DNA of 64,000 bases from Multifurca ochricompacta. Taxonomy: Eukaryota > Basidiomycota > Agaricomycetes > Russulales > Russulaceae. This document shows positions 1 through 11,296 of this stretch, piece by piece. The stretch spans positions 372,001-436,000 of the forward strand of contig WTXG01000009.1 in NCBI GenBank assembly GCA_022496185.1, read 5' to 3'. The notes beneath the pieces are model-generated. The model was not told the DNA's origin. It worked only from the letters and a program-made list of their open reading frames with translations, and searched no databases. The stretch's first letter is position 1. The number at the start of each line of letters is the position of its first letter. The position numbers were made by a program, and so were the translations under genes.

Positions 1-2075
1 CAAGCGCATTTAGGGGCCCTGTATAACAAAGAGGGGTTCGACCTCATCAACAACTACACATATGGTTGGCCCGTAGCGATAGACACACGGTACTTAAACT
101 GATTTTCTCACCATGAATAGCATTCCTTGGGGACGGTTGCTTGATGGAAGGCGTCTCCAGTGAGGCGAGCAGCCTTGCAGGACACCTCCAACTTGGCAAC
201 CTGATTGCTGTAAGTTTCCAATTTTTTGGTCTTTATCCTGTTTAAATTTTTTTTCTAGATCTGGGACGACAATCGTGTGTCACGGTCATGTATTTTATAT
301 TGTTGTGCGCTGAGGCGTGACTCCAGATATCTCTATCGACGGTGACACGGCCGTCGCCTTCACTGAAAATGTCGAGCAGCGTTACCTCGCATACGGCTGG
401 CAGGTGCTTCACGTCAAAGACGGTGACCAGTAAAATCGCAAGGTCTTTCTTCAATTTGCATCGTTCTGATTCAACTGCAGTGACCTGGAAGGAATCTACA
501 ATGCTATCGCCGAGGCGCGCCTCGAAAAGAGCAAGCCGACGCTGATCCGTCTTACCACCACCATCGGTTATGGCTCAAAGCAGCAAGGCACTCATGGCGT
601 CCATGGTTCTCGTAGGTATCTGACACCATGTAACAAATTTGAGTTCTAATATCTCCTCAGCTCTCAAGGCCGATGACATTGCTGCCCTTAAGACCAAGGT
701 TGGCTTTAACCCGGGCACTTCCTTCCACGTCCCAGCCGAGGTTTATTCAGCCTGGGCCGTCGTTGGCCAGCGTGGGTCTGCTCTCGAAGCTCAATGGAAT
801 GCTCTCCTTGCTTCCTACGCGAAGAGTTACCCCAATGAACACGCTGAACTCACACGTCGGATCGCTGGCAGGCTCCCTGAAGGTTGGGAGAAGTTGCTTC
901 CCGTGTACAAGTCAACCGATCCCGCACAAGCTTCCCGAAAACTATCTGAGATTGCCCTTACGGCGATTACCCCGGCACTTCCGGATCTTCTCGGTGGCTC
1001 TGCAGACTTGACGGGCAGCAACCTGACCAAGGTCAAGGGGACGGTCGACTTCCAGCCTGAGAACACTGGACTTGGAAGTTACAAGGGCACATACATCCGC
1101 TATGGTGTCCGCGAGCACGGGATGGGCGCTATTGCTAATGGTATCGCGGCCTATGGCGGGATCATCCCATTCATCGGAACTTTCTTGAATTTCGTATCCT
1201 ATGCCGCTGGTGCGGTTCGCCTGTCCGCCCTTTCTAAACACCAGGTCATCTGGGTCGGTACGTACACCCTCATTCGGCGTGACGACAGTTTGGGTGGCTA
1301 TTGCATATTGGTTAAATAGCCACCCACGACTCGATCGGTCTCGGTGAGGATGGCCCCACGCACCAGCCCATCGAAACAGGAATCCACTTCCGCGCGATCC
1401 CTAATCTCGCGTTCTGGCGTCCCGCAGATGGAAATGAGACCTCAGCTGCCTATCTTGTCGCGCTCCATCCACGGAGACACCATCATCCTCTCGCTTTCGC
1501 GACAAAACCTTCCTAACCTTGAGAACTCAACCATTGAGCACGCCGCCAAAGGCGGTTACGTCGTGCACGACGAAGAAGGAGAGAACCTGACAATCGTAGC
1601 GACTGGCTCGGAGGTCAGCATCGCGCTCGAGGCGGCGGGCAAGCTCAAGGCTCAGGGCATTAAGACTCGTGTCGTGTCACTGCCTTGCTGGCTCGTGTTT
1701 GACCAGCAACCGCAGGAGTACCGGCTTGCCGTTTTGCGCAGCGGCGCGCCGATCCTGTCTCTCGAGGCGTTATCGGTACGTGTTTAACTGTTTGCGTCCC
1801 ATGTAAATTAGCTGCTGACAAAGGGATCATAGACCGCTGGCTGGTCAAAGTACAGTCATGAACAGTATGGTTTGCCAGGCTGGGGTGCATCCGGTCCCTA
1901 CAAGAAGGTGTATGAGAAGTTCGGTATCACCGGCGACAGTTCGTTCTTTCCGTGCATATTTGCTTCCTGTAATCTCACCCATCCCACAGACATTGCTATT
2001 GTAGGAAAGAAGGTCGTTGATTTCTACAAGGCAAAAGGTGGCGAGGTGGTGTCTCCATTGGTGAAGGCCCTCTAG
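1..2075 (+). CDS. TKL1: Transketolase, 5' end outside window
   Basis: Transketolase is the thiamine-diphosphate enzyme of the non-oxidative pentose phosphate pathway; it moves two-carbon units between sugar phosphates in the cytosol. The window opens inside the cofactor-binding half. [13 protein letters not shown] is followed, after an intron starting near 65, by [18 protein letters not shown] with its GDG metal/ThDP signature. The 660-1260 exon carries the middle domain with [19 protein letters not shown]. The C-terminal part has [18 protein letters not shown] and [16 protein letters not shown] and ends in TAG at 2073-2075. There are at least six short GT-AG introns. Around 1455-1485 the frame changes between SAAYLVAL and [15 protein letters not shown], which neither an intron nor family variation explains; a one-base sequence error is likely. 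The family assignment is secure; the missing start lies to the left. Confidence 0.95.
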
Positions 2076-2350
2076 ACGTTAGGTACAAAAGAATTAAAAG
2101 AAGATAAGATTCGATTGTTTAGGAGAGATGTTGTCTCGAGTAATTTACATGAGCATCGTTGGTGTAGTATTGATGTACCTTTGTTTTAGGCAACGATTTG
2201 CAACATGAATGCGATTCGGTTTGCGTGCCAGTGCAGTGCAGTTGGTACTACGATACATTTACATGGCACTGACCTGAAAAAGTGAATAGTCTAGAGTTTG
2301 GAAGACCAAGGAGCCAGCCCGAATATTACGCAGGTTCACTAACAAGTCAA

Positions 2351-2981
2351 CTACTTCCTAACCACGTTGACAGTGTCCCAGACGCGCCTCTCCTGATCCT
2401 CCTTGACAACCTCAAGAACGTGGGGTTTCAAATACCGAATGTCCTGTAGTGTATAACCAAAGAGAGAGAAAATTAGTGTCTGTATGAGGTGTGGTTTGTT
2501 CGTGGGGTGCATACTTCCTCGGGCTTTATCCACTCAGACTTGGGGAGTTCTTTGTGGAGAACGCTGATCTGGGACGCCCGCTTAAACCGGAATGCACGGT
2601 CGTAAGCCTCGCGCGGCGTCAAACGGGTAAGTGCCTATACAGTCATTGCATTTAAGGATCGCACAAGCCACGGAAGGGAAGCCAGCGCACCCTTTGGACG
2701 TCAGGACGCTCCTCGACGACTGTAAAAAAAAAAAAAACAGAGAGATGATGAAAATTCAGCGTTAGCTTGCACAAGCGGCGCAGCACGCAGCACGAGAGTG
2801 AGGCGGGGCGGAGTTTGGTGGGGTGGGGGGATGAGGACGTACGAAGGTCATCGTAGCGAAGGCCGACTTTACGATAGCCGGACAAGTCGGCGTACCAGAT
2901 TGCGATGGGCTTGAGCCAGTTTGAGAGGGTACGAGAGGAACGCACATAAGAAGCGAGAGAATAACCAAGGGGACCAGACAT
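2351..2981 (-). CDS. QCR7: Cytochrome bc1 complex subunit 7 (14 kDa)
   Basis: This is a small nuclear-encoded subunit of mitochondrial complex III, on the matrix side and needed for early assembly with cytochrome b. Four exons join cleanly: [16 protein letters not shown] and [12 protein letters not shown]; then VEERPDVQR; then [18 protein letters not shown] and [15 protein letters not shown]; then [20 protein letters not shown], ending at a TAG read at 2351-2353. The GYRKxGLxYDDL and [13 protein letters not shown] motifs and the length of about 120 residues are typical. The start is the only ATG ahead of the conserved N-terminus. It is head to head with the NDK gene about 300 bases away. An intron near 2805-2830 holds a G-rich tract. 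Confidence 0.95.
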
Positions 2982-3278
2982 GATTTTTAAAAATTGAGAC
3001 GGAGAGCGAGAGCGAGAAAGTGACGGAGTGACAGTGACGAACGGATGAACCGACCGGAGCCGTGAGTGCCGAGTGTGTTTGTCTTTGTGTATGTTTGTGT
3101 CAAGACGTGACGGCTATCTCCGGATCCGGATTAAGGCAAAGATTTGTTTGATTTTTTGATTTTGATAATGAAATTTCTGCTTAAAATCTGTTCTTTCTTT
3201 CTTTTCGCATCTGCACATCTCTCTCTCACTCTCCCTCCTTATTGTTTACAGCAATACCAAGATCAACATTCATCAATA

Positions 3279-4046
3279 ATGTCTGTCAATGAGCGCACGT
3301 ATATCATGATTAAGGTAAAGCACACCCTACCCACTACCGATTTCATCAGCTCTCATAGAATGACATTGACGATACTGATGCTGATAAACATGATCATAGC
3401 CCGATGGCGTCCAGCGTGGCCTTGTCGGCAACATCATCGCTCGCTTTGAGCAGCGGGTTTCAAGCTCACTGCTCTTAAGCTCGTCCAAGCGACCGAAGCA
3501 CACCTCGAGAATCGTGAGTTTTTTTTTTCCAGACCATCCTATTGCCGCCGCGCATATATGAGAAGACGACTCACCCCCTACCTTCTCTCTCTCTCTCTTT
3601 TTGCGACACACAGACTACAGTGATCTGAAGGGAAAACCATTCTTCCCCGGTCTCATCAAGTATATGGCCTCGGGTCCAGTCGTCGCTATGGTCTGGCAAG
3701 GCCTCGACGCAGTCAAAACGGGCCGTGCGATGCTCGGCACAACTAACCCACTTCAATCCCCTCCCGGTTCGTTTGGCTTCCTTGTGTGGTTCACCCCGTA
3801 CTAACGCGATGTACCAAAAAAAAAGGCAGTATCCGTGGTGACTTTGCTCTCGCTGTCGGGCGTAACATCTGTCATGGTTCTGACTCGGTTGAGAGTGCCG
3901 AGAAGGAGATAAAACTGCAAGTTTTCTTTCTCTTTAGTCGTGCATTTATCTGACACTGATCTGCATTGCCTTTTCTTTCTTTTAGTTGGTTCCCGGAGGG
4001 CGTCGTTCAGTATACTACCTCGCTCGAAACCTGGATTTTCGAGTAG
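3279..4046 (+). CDS. NDK1: Nucleoside diphosphate kinase
   Basis: The enzyme transfers the gamma phosphate of ATP to other nucleoside diphosphates through a phosphohistidine. The ATG at 3279 gives [12 protein letters not shown]. An intron follows, then [22 protein letters not shown] reading at about 3400-3515, the 3615-3765 exon ([30 protein letters not shown]), and the active-site exon with [18 protein letters not shown], whose His is the catalytic residue. The last exon ends LETWIF-E at a TAG at 4044-4046. Exon order, motifs and total length (about 150 residues) match the family. Introns are short and pyrimidine-rich at their 3' ends. No anomaly was seen. Confidence 0.95.
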
Positions 4047-5336
4047 ACGACGAAAGAAAAAAAAACCAGAGAAATGCAGAAGGGGCATGTTTCCACGCGA
4101 TAGAAGTCCGCGGGATTTGTAGCCATTAAAAATTAAAGTGGAGGTGATCAATTTAATCACGTTTCATCGTGTACACGTCGCTTTCCACCCACCTTGGCGG
4201 GGAAAACATGGACTACGATCACGCACGGATCTTGAAAGAACGTCTGTCTTTTGATGTAAAGAGGCCCTCGGTTGGCTCCGCGTATTAAAAGCAAGAGCCG
4301 CGTCATAACGCCAAGTTATCTCATCACAAGGCAAGGCAACCCTTCTCTTTCTCATCATCGAGTACGTGAAAAGATAAAGAGAAGATGAATGAGATTAGAT
4401 TTAGTATACATGTGTGCGCGTTCCACATGACACACGAAGCGTAATCAACACAAGTTGACGCACGTTCCTCGCGCGTTGCAACTTGTCTGATTTGCGTACT
4501 GTTACTCTAGCTATGAGGCGTGATCCCGTTTTTCTATTTCTATTAGATATGGACGATGAGAAGGGTCGATAATACCTCGCCCCCTCCTCCTTCTCCTGTG
4601 CCGAGCCAAGGGGAATGACAACACTGACTATTTTGGTGACTGTTTCAATGTTATTTTAATAATTGATCGCTACTTCTTGTGCGCGATTGGATTTATTGCT
4701 ACATAAAAAAAAAAAAAAATTAAATGCACAATATGGGAGAGAGATAACGAGGGACAGACAGGCTAAGTACGACCAAAGATAAAATAACATAGGATGAGGG
4801 GTGGGGGAGGGGGAAGGGGAGGAGGGTTAGTCAAGGGGAATATGCGAGAACGTTGAGGCAGCCGCCAAACACAATCGTACCAATGAAAAAAAAAAGAAAA
4901 GAAAAGAAAAGTGAACGAAAAAGATTCGAATAGATAAATACCAAAAAAGAAAAAAGAAAAAGGACAGACGAGCACGGTGAACCAAAGAGAAAAACATTGG
5001 TGTGGCATACATGGGAGAGTACAACTTGTAAATAATAATGATGATGTGTCTTAAACTAAGTGTGAGTGACGAGAGGCAAGACGACAAGCACAAAGCCGGA
5101 TACAACCACGGCTACCGTCACAACCACCATAGCAGCGGTGACAGCCAAACAAGTCGACGGGCACGACAGTGATTATGAGCTTGATGCGCGGAGATGAATC
5201 GCCTTCGCTTTTTCCCATACCGCGCTCGTCTCCCTTCTTCCCATGCGTTACTTGCGAGCGAATGGAGGTCAAGCTGCGGCAACCCCATGGAGCGCGAAGC
5301 GTCACCGCGTCGTACTATGGGCTAAGCAACAAGGCA
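4047..5336. other. Intergenic stretch without a recognisable gene
   Basis: This is the shared 3' region of convergent NDK1 and the SMG6-like gene. It holds A-rich tracts (near 4706-4720 and 4885-4960) and a strong G-run cluster at 4798-4826, but no open frame with family resemblance or splice logic on either strand. Confidence 0.6.
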
Positions 5337-8300
5337 TCATCGACAAGTTGTTGCAGCCAGTAGTGCGCCAAGCTCCTTCTCACTGGCAGCGTCAAGATGC
5401 CGCGCCCGTGCCTTGAGGCGAACTTTGAGGGGGGGGAAGAAGTAGCGGTTAGATTGAATGTGACATCACACGTAATTTAAAGAGGAAATACTCACGATTG
5501 CGATCCAACTGAGTAGCACCACTTTTGCTGCGCCTTTCGGTCGCTCGCCCGACTGCTCGACCTTCAAAAACGCTGACCGATCGATCCAATGCTCATCTTG
5601 CCAAATTGCGGCCTTCAGAATCAGATCGTCCATGTTACGCTCCCACGAGTCGGGATCGTCAAAATCAATCTGTTCACTGCGCACGCTCAACGACGAAAGA
5701 TAGTTGCCACGGGATGTTTGGACTTTAAGTGCGTCAGCGTGCGAACGTACGTGGCTCGCAACGAAAGCGATGGCAGCTTTGGCGGCTTCGCCGAGCGGTG
5801 TCGCATTCGTAGCGAGCCCGTCGAGCTCCATGATAGCGGGGAGAGGAACAACGACCGTCCAGTGGAGACTCTCGACAAGCGATATGACCATGGGGAGGGA
5901 GGAAAGGAGGATGTTGGTGTCCAGGACGAGAACGGTGTAACCCAGCACGAGCTGAAGCGATGCACGAGCGGCGACGTTCCGTGGCGCACGTGGAGGCTTT
6001 GATTGCAGACTGGGCGAAATCGCGGATCGGGATGAGAGCGAAGACGATGATTGAAGAAGACTCCGCAGGTAACGGCGGCGAGCCTATATAAGAGAATGAG
6101 TAAGTGCTCTCTGCCTCACTCTTTTGTGACGTGAGAGATTGTCGTACCTTGAGTGCCTTGATTTCCTCTGGGTCATCCTCGTCGTCCTCACTCTCAGACT
6201 CTGATAATAAGTTGTCGACAGTCTCGCCTTCACCGTTCATTAGCTCATCGCCGTCCAAATCCATCCAGCGTCTTCCTAACTTTCTGCGCTCCTCTTCCTC
6301 GCGGGCCGCCTGGTGGTCTTCCTCTTCCCACACGCGTACCTTCTCCGCAAGCACCCCGTCTATGGACCACGTACGCCTTCCGTCCCATCTGAACCCAGGA
6401 ACTATCTTAGTCAACTTGGCGCTAGCCCATATGGCGCGCCGCCATGCCAGTATTGCTCGACTAGACTTGTCATTGTCATCGTCGTCCTCCCATGTACCAT
6501 CCAGGGTTTCGGTGGGCACGTCACGGGCATCGAGCATTTCCATCTCCATAAGACGGCCCTCAACGCCATCCCAGAATCCTCGCTCAAAAAGCCGCCCAGG
6601 CCACGCCATCCCGCGGACTGCCCAGTCCTCGAGCAACAAGTTACCCTTACCGAGCTTCTCACTCTGGATATAACTCGACGATATCCGAGGGCCCCGTGAC
6701 AAAAATACAGCCAGGTCGGCCCAGGGAACTGCACGCTCAAGGGTGGCAAGACCCTCCGGGTGCCGAAGGACTGCCTGGAGGAACGTGAGTAGGATCGTAA
6801 CATAAGGATTTGGCACGTCATGTTTAGATCGAAGTGCGTGTGCCAGCATCGTAAAGGTGAGTTCTTGGGCCATCTTGAATACAGGTGGTGGTTCCAAGGA
6901 TGAAGAAATATCGGAGAGTACTGGGGACACCTGGATGGCGGAGACGCCTTGAGGTTTGTTCGAAACCTCCTGGTCGCTGCTGCGCCTTCGTTCATCGCCA
7001 TCAACGTCCATTCGCTCGTCTGCTTGTGCCTTTCTCACCAACTTCACCTTGCTCGCAGTTGCGATGGCAGCAGGAGTACGATCCAGCTGACCGAGTGCAC
7101 CCGTACGCCGGAGAAAGCCTTGGGGGCGGCCATATTCGAAAAGAGCACCAATGTTGACAGCAGCCATCATGGCCCATTCCCGTTCTTCAGGCTCTTCTAT
7201 GCTGAGCCGTTCGAGAAGACGCGCGAGTGTGGGGGAAAAGTCATCGAGTTGGATTTTAGTGAAGAGCATCCCGTGCAAAAGGACAAAGAGTTCGGGCGCG
7301 CGCGCGTCAGGAACCGAACGCCGTGCTTGAGCTGGTTGGGACCACAGCGGTAAGACCGACTCACGAGCGGTCTCGAACGGATGGTTGGCGATCATGCTGA
7401 ATGATTGAAAGCGGTGATAAGAAGTTGGGAGGGGAGGGGGAAGGAGTGTAAGGGGAAAAAGAAGTCCGGTGTGGAGAGAGCGATTAAACTCACCTCTTGA
7501 CAAAGTGGTACACCCCACGCAGCTCCTCGCCACCTGCCTCGCGACTAAGAAGCCCCAGATGGTGGTGTAATTTACCGTGCCCAGGATGGGCGGCGACGCC
7601 CTCAGCATACCAGTCACGGGCGATCCTGCGCCAACGATCTTTCTCAGGTTCAAGCTCCATGAGTCTTGCCGCAACAATGCCCACGCTAGGACTGGGCGAA
7701 TCGGGACGGGCAGGGTGCTTTTCACTACTGGTTGTGCTCATAGAACCGGAGGGAGACATGGTGGAATCAACATTCGAGGCCTTAATGCCACCACGCACAG
7801 CAGCCGCGGTCAAAGAGGATGAGGGGTGAGTTGTGGCAGGGACCATGACAGCGATGACACTGCGATATCGGGCAAGGTCACCGAGAGCTTCAAGCCAGCC
7901 CGAGCGATAACCTGAGAACGTTTCTCTTTCAAGAAGAGCGGCGTAAAAGGTGTACGCGTAGTAGATGAATTCTTGAAGGTACTCAAAAGCGATCTTTGAA
8001 CTAAGAGAAGATCGTCTCAAGTTCTCGAGGAGGCGATAGAAGCAATTAGTCCATAGGCGAATGATGATGTTGTATTTATCGGGTATACTCCGCAGAGAGA
8101 CAGGAACGCGGGGCGATAATGAAATCTCCAAAAGGTTGAGCATCATCTCTGAAAGACTGTGAAAGCAAATTATTATTATAAATTTGTCAAATTTTGAAGA
8201 GAGAAGAAAAGAAAGAGAAGCCTACAGTTTGTGATCCTCAATCGCTTTCTTCCAACGCATTTTCTCCGCTTCCTCAGATCCAGTGGATGGGCCGCCCTTG

Positions 8301-9205
8301 ATGACAATACGGCTCTCATCTTGGGGTTCGCCGGAATCAGCGAGAATCTTTGTCTCTAGGGCAGAGATATCACGATAAAGCTTCTTGAGCTGGGCGGAGA
8401 AAGCACTGGTCTTTGACTCTTCGCGGGGTTTTTGTTATCGAAAATGGACGAGGGATTAGATGAACCATCAGTGGTGCTAGAAGAAAGGGTGAAATTGGAG
8501 GAGACGATAGAATGAGTGTACGAGGAAGCCGAAGAGATGGAGGCGTAATCGCCAGATGACTTGGGCGCTGGCTTTCGAGCCTGCGCTGTGGAGAAGGATA
8601 TGGGATCGTCCTTTCGATAATCGAAAAGTTGCCGATGTTGAGTCGCATCTCGATGGCGTGAAGGTTCTGCAGGAGGTCTGGGAGCGTAAGAACCTCCAGT
8701 GGATTCAGACATGGCTTCGGGCTCGGTAGTGCGACGAATAGGAATAGGATCTGTATCGGGATTGAAGAGTTTACCCTGTTGTTTGTGAGGGGGTATATGC
8801 GGAGAAGGCTTATGAGAAGGGGAAATCTTCAGAACGCGAGAAAATTCGTTCGAGTCAGGTTCCGGCCTAGTTATGAGTACTGGGGGAGTCTGCGTCTGCG
8901 CTGACTGCGGTTGCCTGCGGGGCGGTGAAGGAGGGTTGTTTGGAGGTAAAACGACTGAACGCTCTGCACGATCCTTTATTCTCGTATTGCTGTGAATGGG
9001 AAAGAAAGTTAGAGAGATGGGGCGAGGTAGGAAAGAAAAGAAAGAAAAAGAAAAGATAAAGGGAAAGGGTAAAGGAAAGGGAAAGTGAAGAAGTGAAGAC
9101 TATGGCGTACTTTGCTTGTTTACGCTTCAAAGCTATCATTTTCTCAGCAATGTCGGTAGGGATGGGGGTTTCCCTATGATTTAAATGTTTTGTATGCGTA
9201 TGCAT
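5337..9205 (-). CDS. SMG6/EST1-like protein: EST1 (14-3-3-like/TPR) domain plus C-terminal PIN nuclease domain
   Basis: Proteins of this architecture act in nonsense-mediated mRNA decay, where SMG6 cuts RNA with its PIN domain, and in telomere maintenance. The start ATG at 9203-9205 begins MHTHTKHLNHRE. A proline/serine-rich N-terminus follows, then the EST1 region at about 7500-8400 (IIRLWTNCFYRLLENL, AFEYLQEFIYYAYTFYAALL, GHGKLHHHLGLLSREA), a long conserved helical part, and an acidic DDDDNDK and SESESEDDEDD stretch. The PIN domain is at the C-terminus: LVLDTNILLSSLP, MDDLILKAAIWQDEHW and VVLLS then DRN. The three acidic positions expected of a PIN nuclease are visible. Two frame breaks occur, near 8425 (A/C homopolymer) and near 5500, just before the final exon (RLKARARHLDAASEKELGAL). 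Saccharomyces Est1 lacks the PIN domain, so SMG6-type is the better name. Confidence 0.85.
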
Positions 9206-9412
9206 GATGAATGAGAATGAGATGGAAGAAGAAGAGAAAGTAAAAGAGCCCGTGTTCGTTCGAGTTTAATCACAACACAATACACAACAACTTTCCGCAG
9301 TCGTTGGCTTCGACTGCGCAGCGCAGGCTTGTGGCTTGGTGCAAGATAATTTAGTTTAGATCTTAGATAGATCTTAAATTTATTTATTTATTTACTTTAT
9401 TTACTTATCTAT

Positions 9413-10809
9413 TTACCAAGATTGATGTCCACCGCTTACCAAAATACTAAAATAATTAATAAATAACAATAAACAAACAAACAAATAAATAAATAAAAAC
9501 ACTTACTCGCTGCCAGTGCAAAACGTTGAAGCGTCGGATGCTAACCAAGTGACGACTCCTCTCAACTCATCAGGTCTTCCAATCCGTCCCAGTGGATTCA
9601 ATTTCGACCATTTCTCTAACAAGTGCGGTTCCTTATCCAAATACGCCGCAGTCATCCTGTTCAACCAACCAATACATCATCAGTTTTAGTTCCGATTGCT
9701 CCTGCGCCTCAGTCTCTCCGCTCTCCGCAGTCCACTTACGAGGTGTATATGTGCCCGGGAGAGAGCGTGTTCACGCGTATTCCTTTCGATCCCAACTCGC
9801 ACGCCATACTCCTGGCCATCTGTAATACGGCCGATTTACTGGTGTTATATGAGACCCAAGCATGGTCCTAAAAAAAAAAGGTATAGTTGGCACTTTGGCA
9901 CTTTGGCACTTTGGCACCTTGTTAAACAACAACGAAATCTCATACCTTGTTCGTGATGCTACCACTCATCGATGCGACCAAGATGATGCTCCCCTGATTC
10001 CCGAATCGTACCATTTGCCTTCCCGCTGCCTGCGCTGTGAACAACACTCCGTTCGTGTTGACGCTCATCACCTACATGAAAAAAAAAACCCCCAGCCAAT
10101 CCTTCAGTCAATTGAGATTTTCCCTTATTATTAACCCCATCCATACCTCTTGAAATTCTTCTGCGGGGTACTCCAGACAATCCGTGTGTGACCTCAAGAT
10201 CCCCGCCGCCGCCACACAGACGTCCATCCTACCCTCCTTGTTCCCAATCTCCTCCCCAACCTTCCACATCGCTTCTTGATTCCTGACGTCCGCGCTCACA
10301 TATTCCAATCTCCCACCCCTGGTACCCATCACACGCTTACCATATTCCGCCACCGCCACCCATTCGTCCCCAGGTTTCGTAGGCAAGTCAACGCAATAAA
10401 CCGCACGTGCCCCCGCCTCGATCAGCGCCAACGCCATCTCGAGTCCAAGTCCACGATTGGCACCGGAGACGAGCGCGACTCGATCCCGCAGCGAAAACTC
10501 GTCCCACAAAGTCGGTCCTTTTCTTCCTTCCGCATTGGCTACTGTTGTTGCTGCTGCTGCTTCTTCGAGCGCAGCAGCCACACCTACGCGTCCCAGTGGA
10601 GACTGTGACTGGGCAACGGGCGACGTCGCGGTCCCCGTACCCTTTGTTGCTTCACCCCGTATCACAGCGCAGCTTGAGATAACCCGGCATTGTGGCGGCA
10701 ACATGATGCTAGTGCCAGCGCCGGTGCCACCGATACATTGCCACGCGCACGGCCGTCTTATCGCTGCCCTGCTCAGGGGCCCCGATACCCTAAATGCCTT
10801 GTAGTACAT
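9413..10809 (-). CDS. Short-chain dehydrogenase/reductase, sugar-alcohol type, with N-terminal extension
   Basis: This is an NAD(P)-dependent oxidoreductase of the classical SDR family, nearest in look to fungal arabinitol/sorbose reductases. The cofactor loop is VSGANRGLGLEMALALIEAG. The catalytic Ser lies in IILVASMSGSI and the YxxxK motif is YNTSKSAVLQMARSMACELG. The late exons read LGRIGRPDELRGVVTWLASD and end TGS-DILVSGGHQSW at a TAA read at 9413-9415. Unlike most members, the first exon adds about 95 residues before the Rossmann fold. It opens MYYKAFRVSGPLSRAAIRRP, rich in Arg/Ser/Ala and free of acids, which suggests mitochondrial import (inference). An alanine-rich segment precedes the fold. 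Substrate cannot be told from sequence. One intron contains a perfect 8-base tandem repeat (9887-9917). Confidence 0.88.
9887..9917. repeat. Four-copy 8-base tandem repeat (TTTGGCAC) in an SDR-gene intron
   Basis: The unit TTTGGCAC repeats almost four times directly after an A9 tract, inside the intron preceding the YxxxK exon. It does not enter coding sequence. Confidence 0.9.
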
Positions 10810-11296
10810 TTTCGGGTTGTAATGTGTGTGTATAAGTCAAGTAGTGCCACAGGAGCCTGCTTTGCGCCCGTCGGGGATGAACTGGCGGAGTGACACTGGC
10901 ACTACGAGGTATTTATTATTCAGTACGGTGGTCAGCTGGCTGGATGCCGACTCGTGTACAATTAAGATGTTCTCATTGGAAAAGTTGGCGCAAAGTATAA
11001 GCTCGATGCGGCAAATGAAGTCATTCCCCCAAAACGTTCGCCTCCCAGGGTTTTAATTTTCCATAGTAGTCAGGTGTGATAAAAGTAAAAGTGACGACAC
11101 AGTAGGGTAACATTGTACGTATACACACAGAGGAAATGACGACCTACAATATAAAAGTGTAAGTAATTGCCGCCATAAAACATAAAGAAAAAGCACGCGG
11201 CATGTTGACTACAATTGGTTCCCGCACCCACCCGGAAATCACTTAAGAAGTACAGTAACCCCGTGTGGTGTTGTGTTGAAAAGCAATAGACTTAGA
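10810..11296. other. Intergenic: SDR promoter side and 3' flank of the SnoaL-like gene
   Basis: No open frame with splice support or family resemblance was found. It should hold the SDR promoter (nearest 10810) and the terminator of the gene ending at 11297. Confidence 0.5.

Noticed and set aside
5734..7725. A single 663-codon minus-strand frame as one exon of the SMG6-like gene
   Set aside because: The frame happens to run through two introns. Conserved reading leaves it near 6148, where a GTACGA donor and TATAG acceptor restore the PIN-domain frame, and enters it only near 7395.
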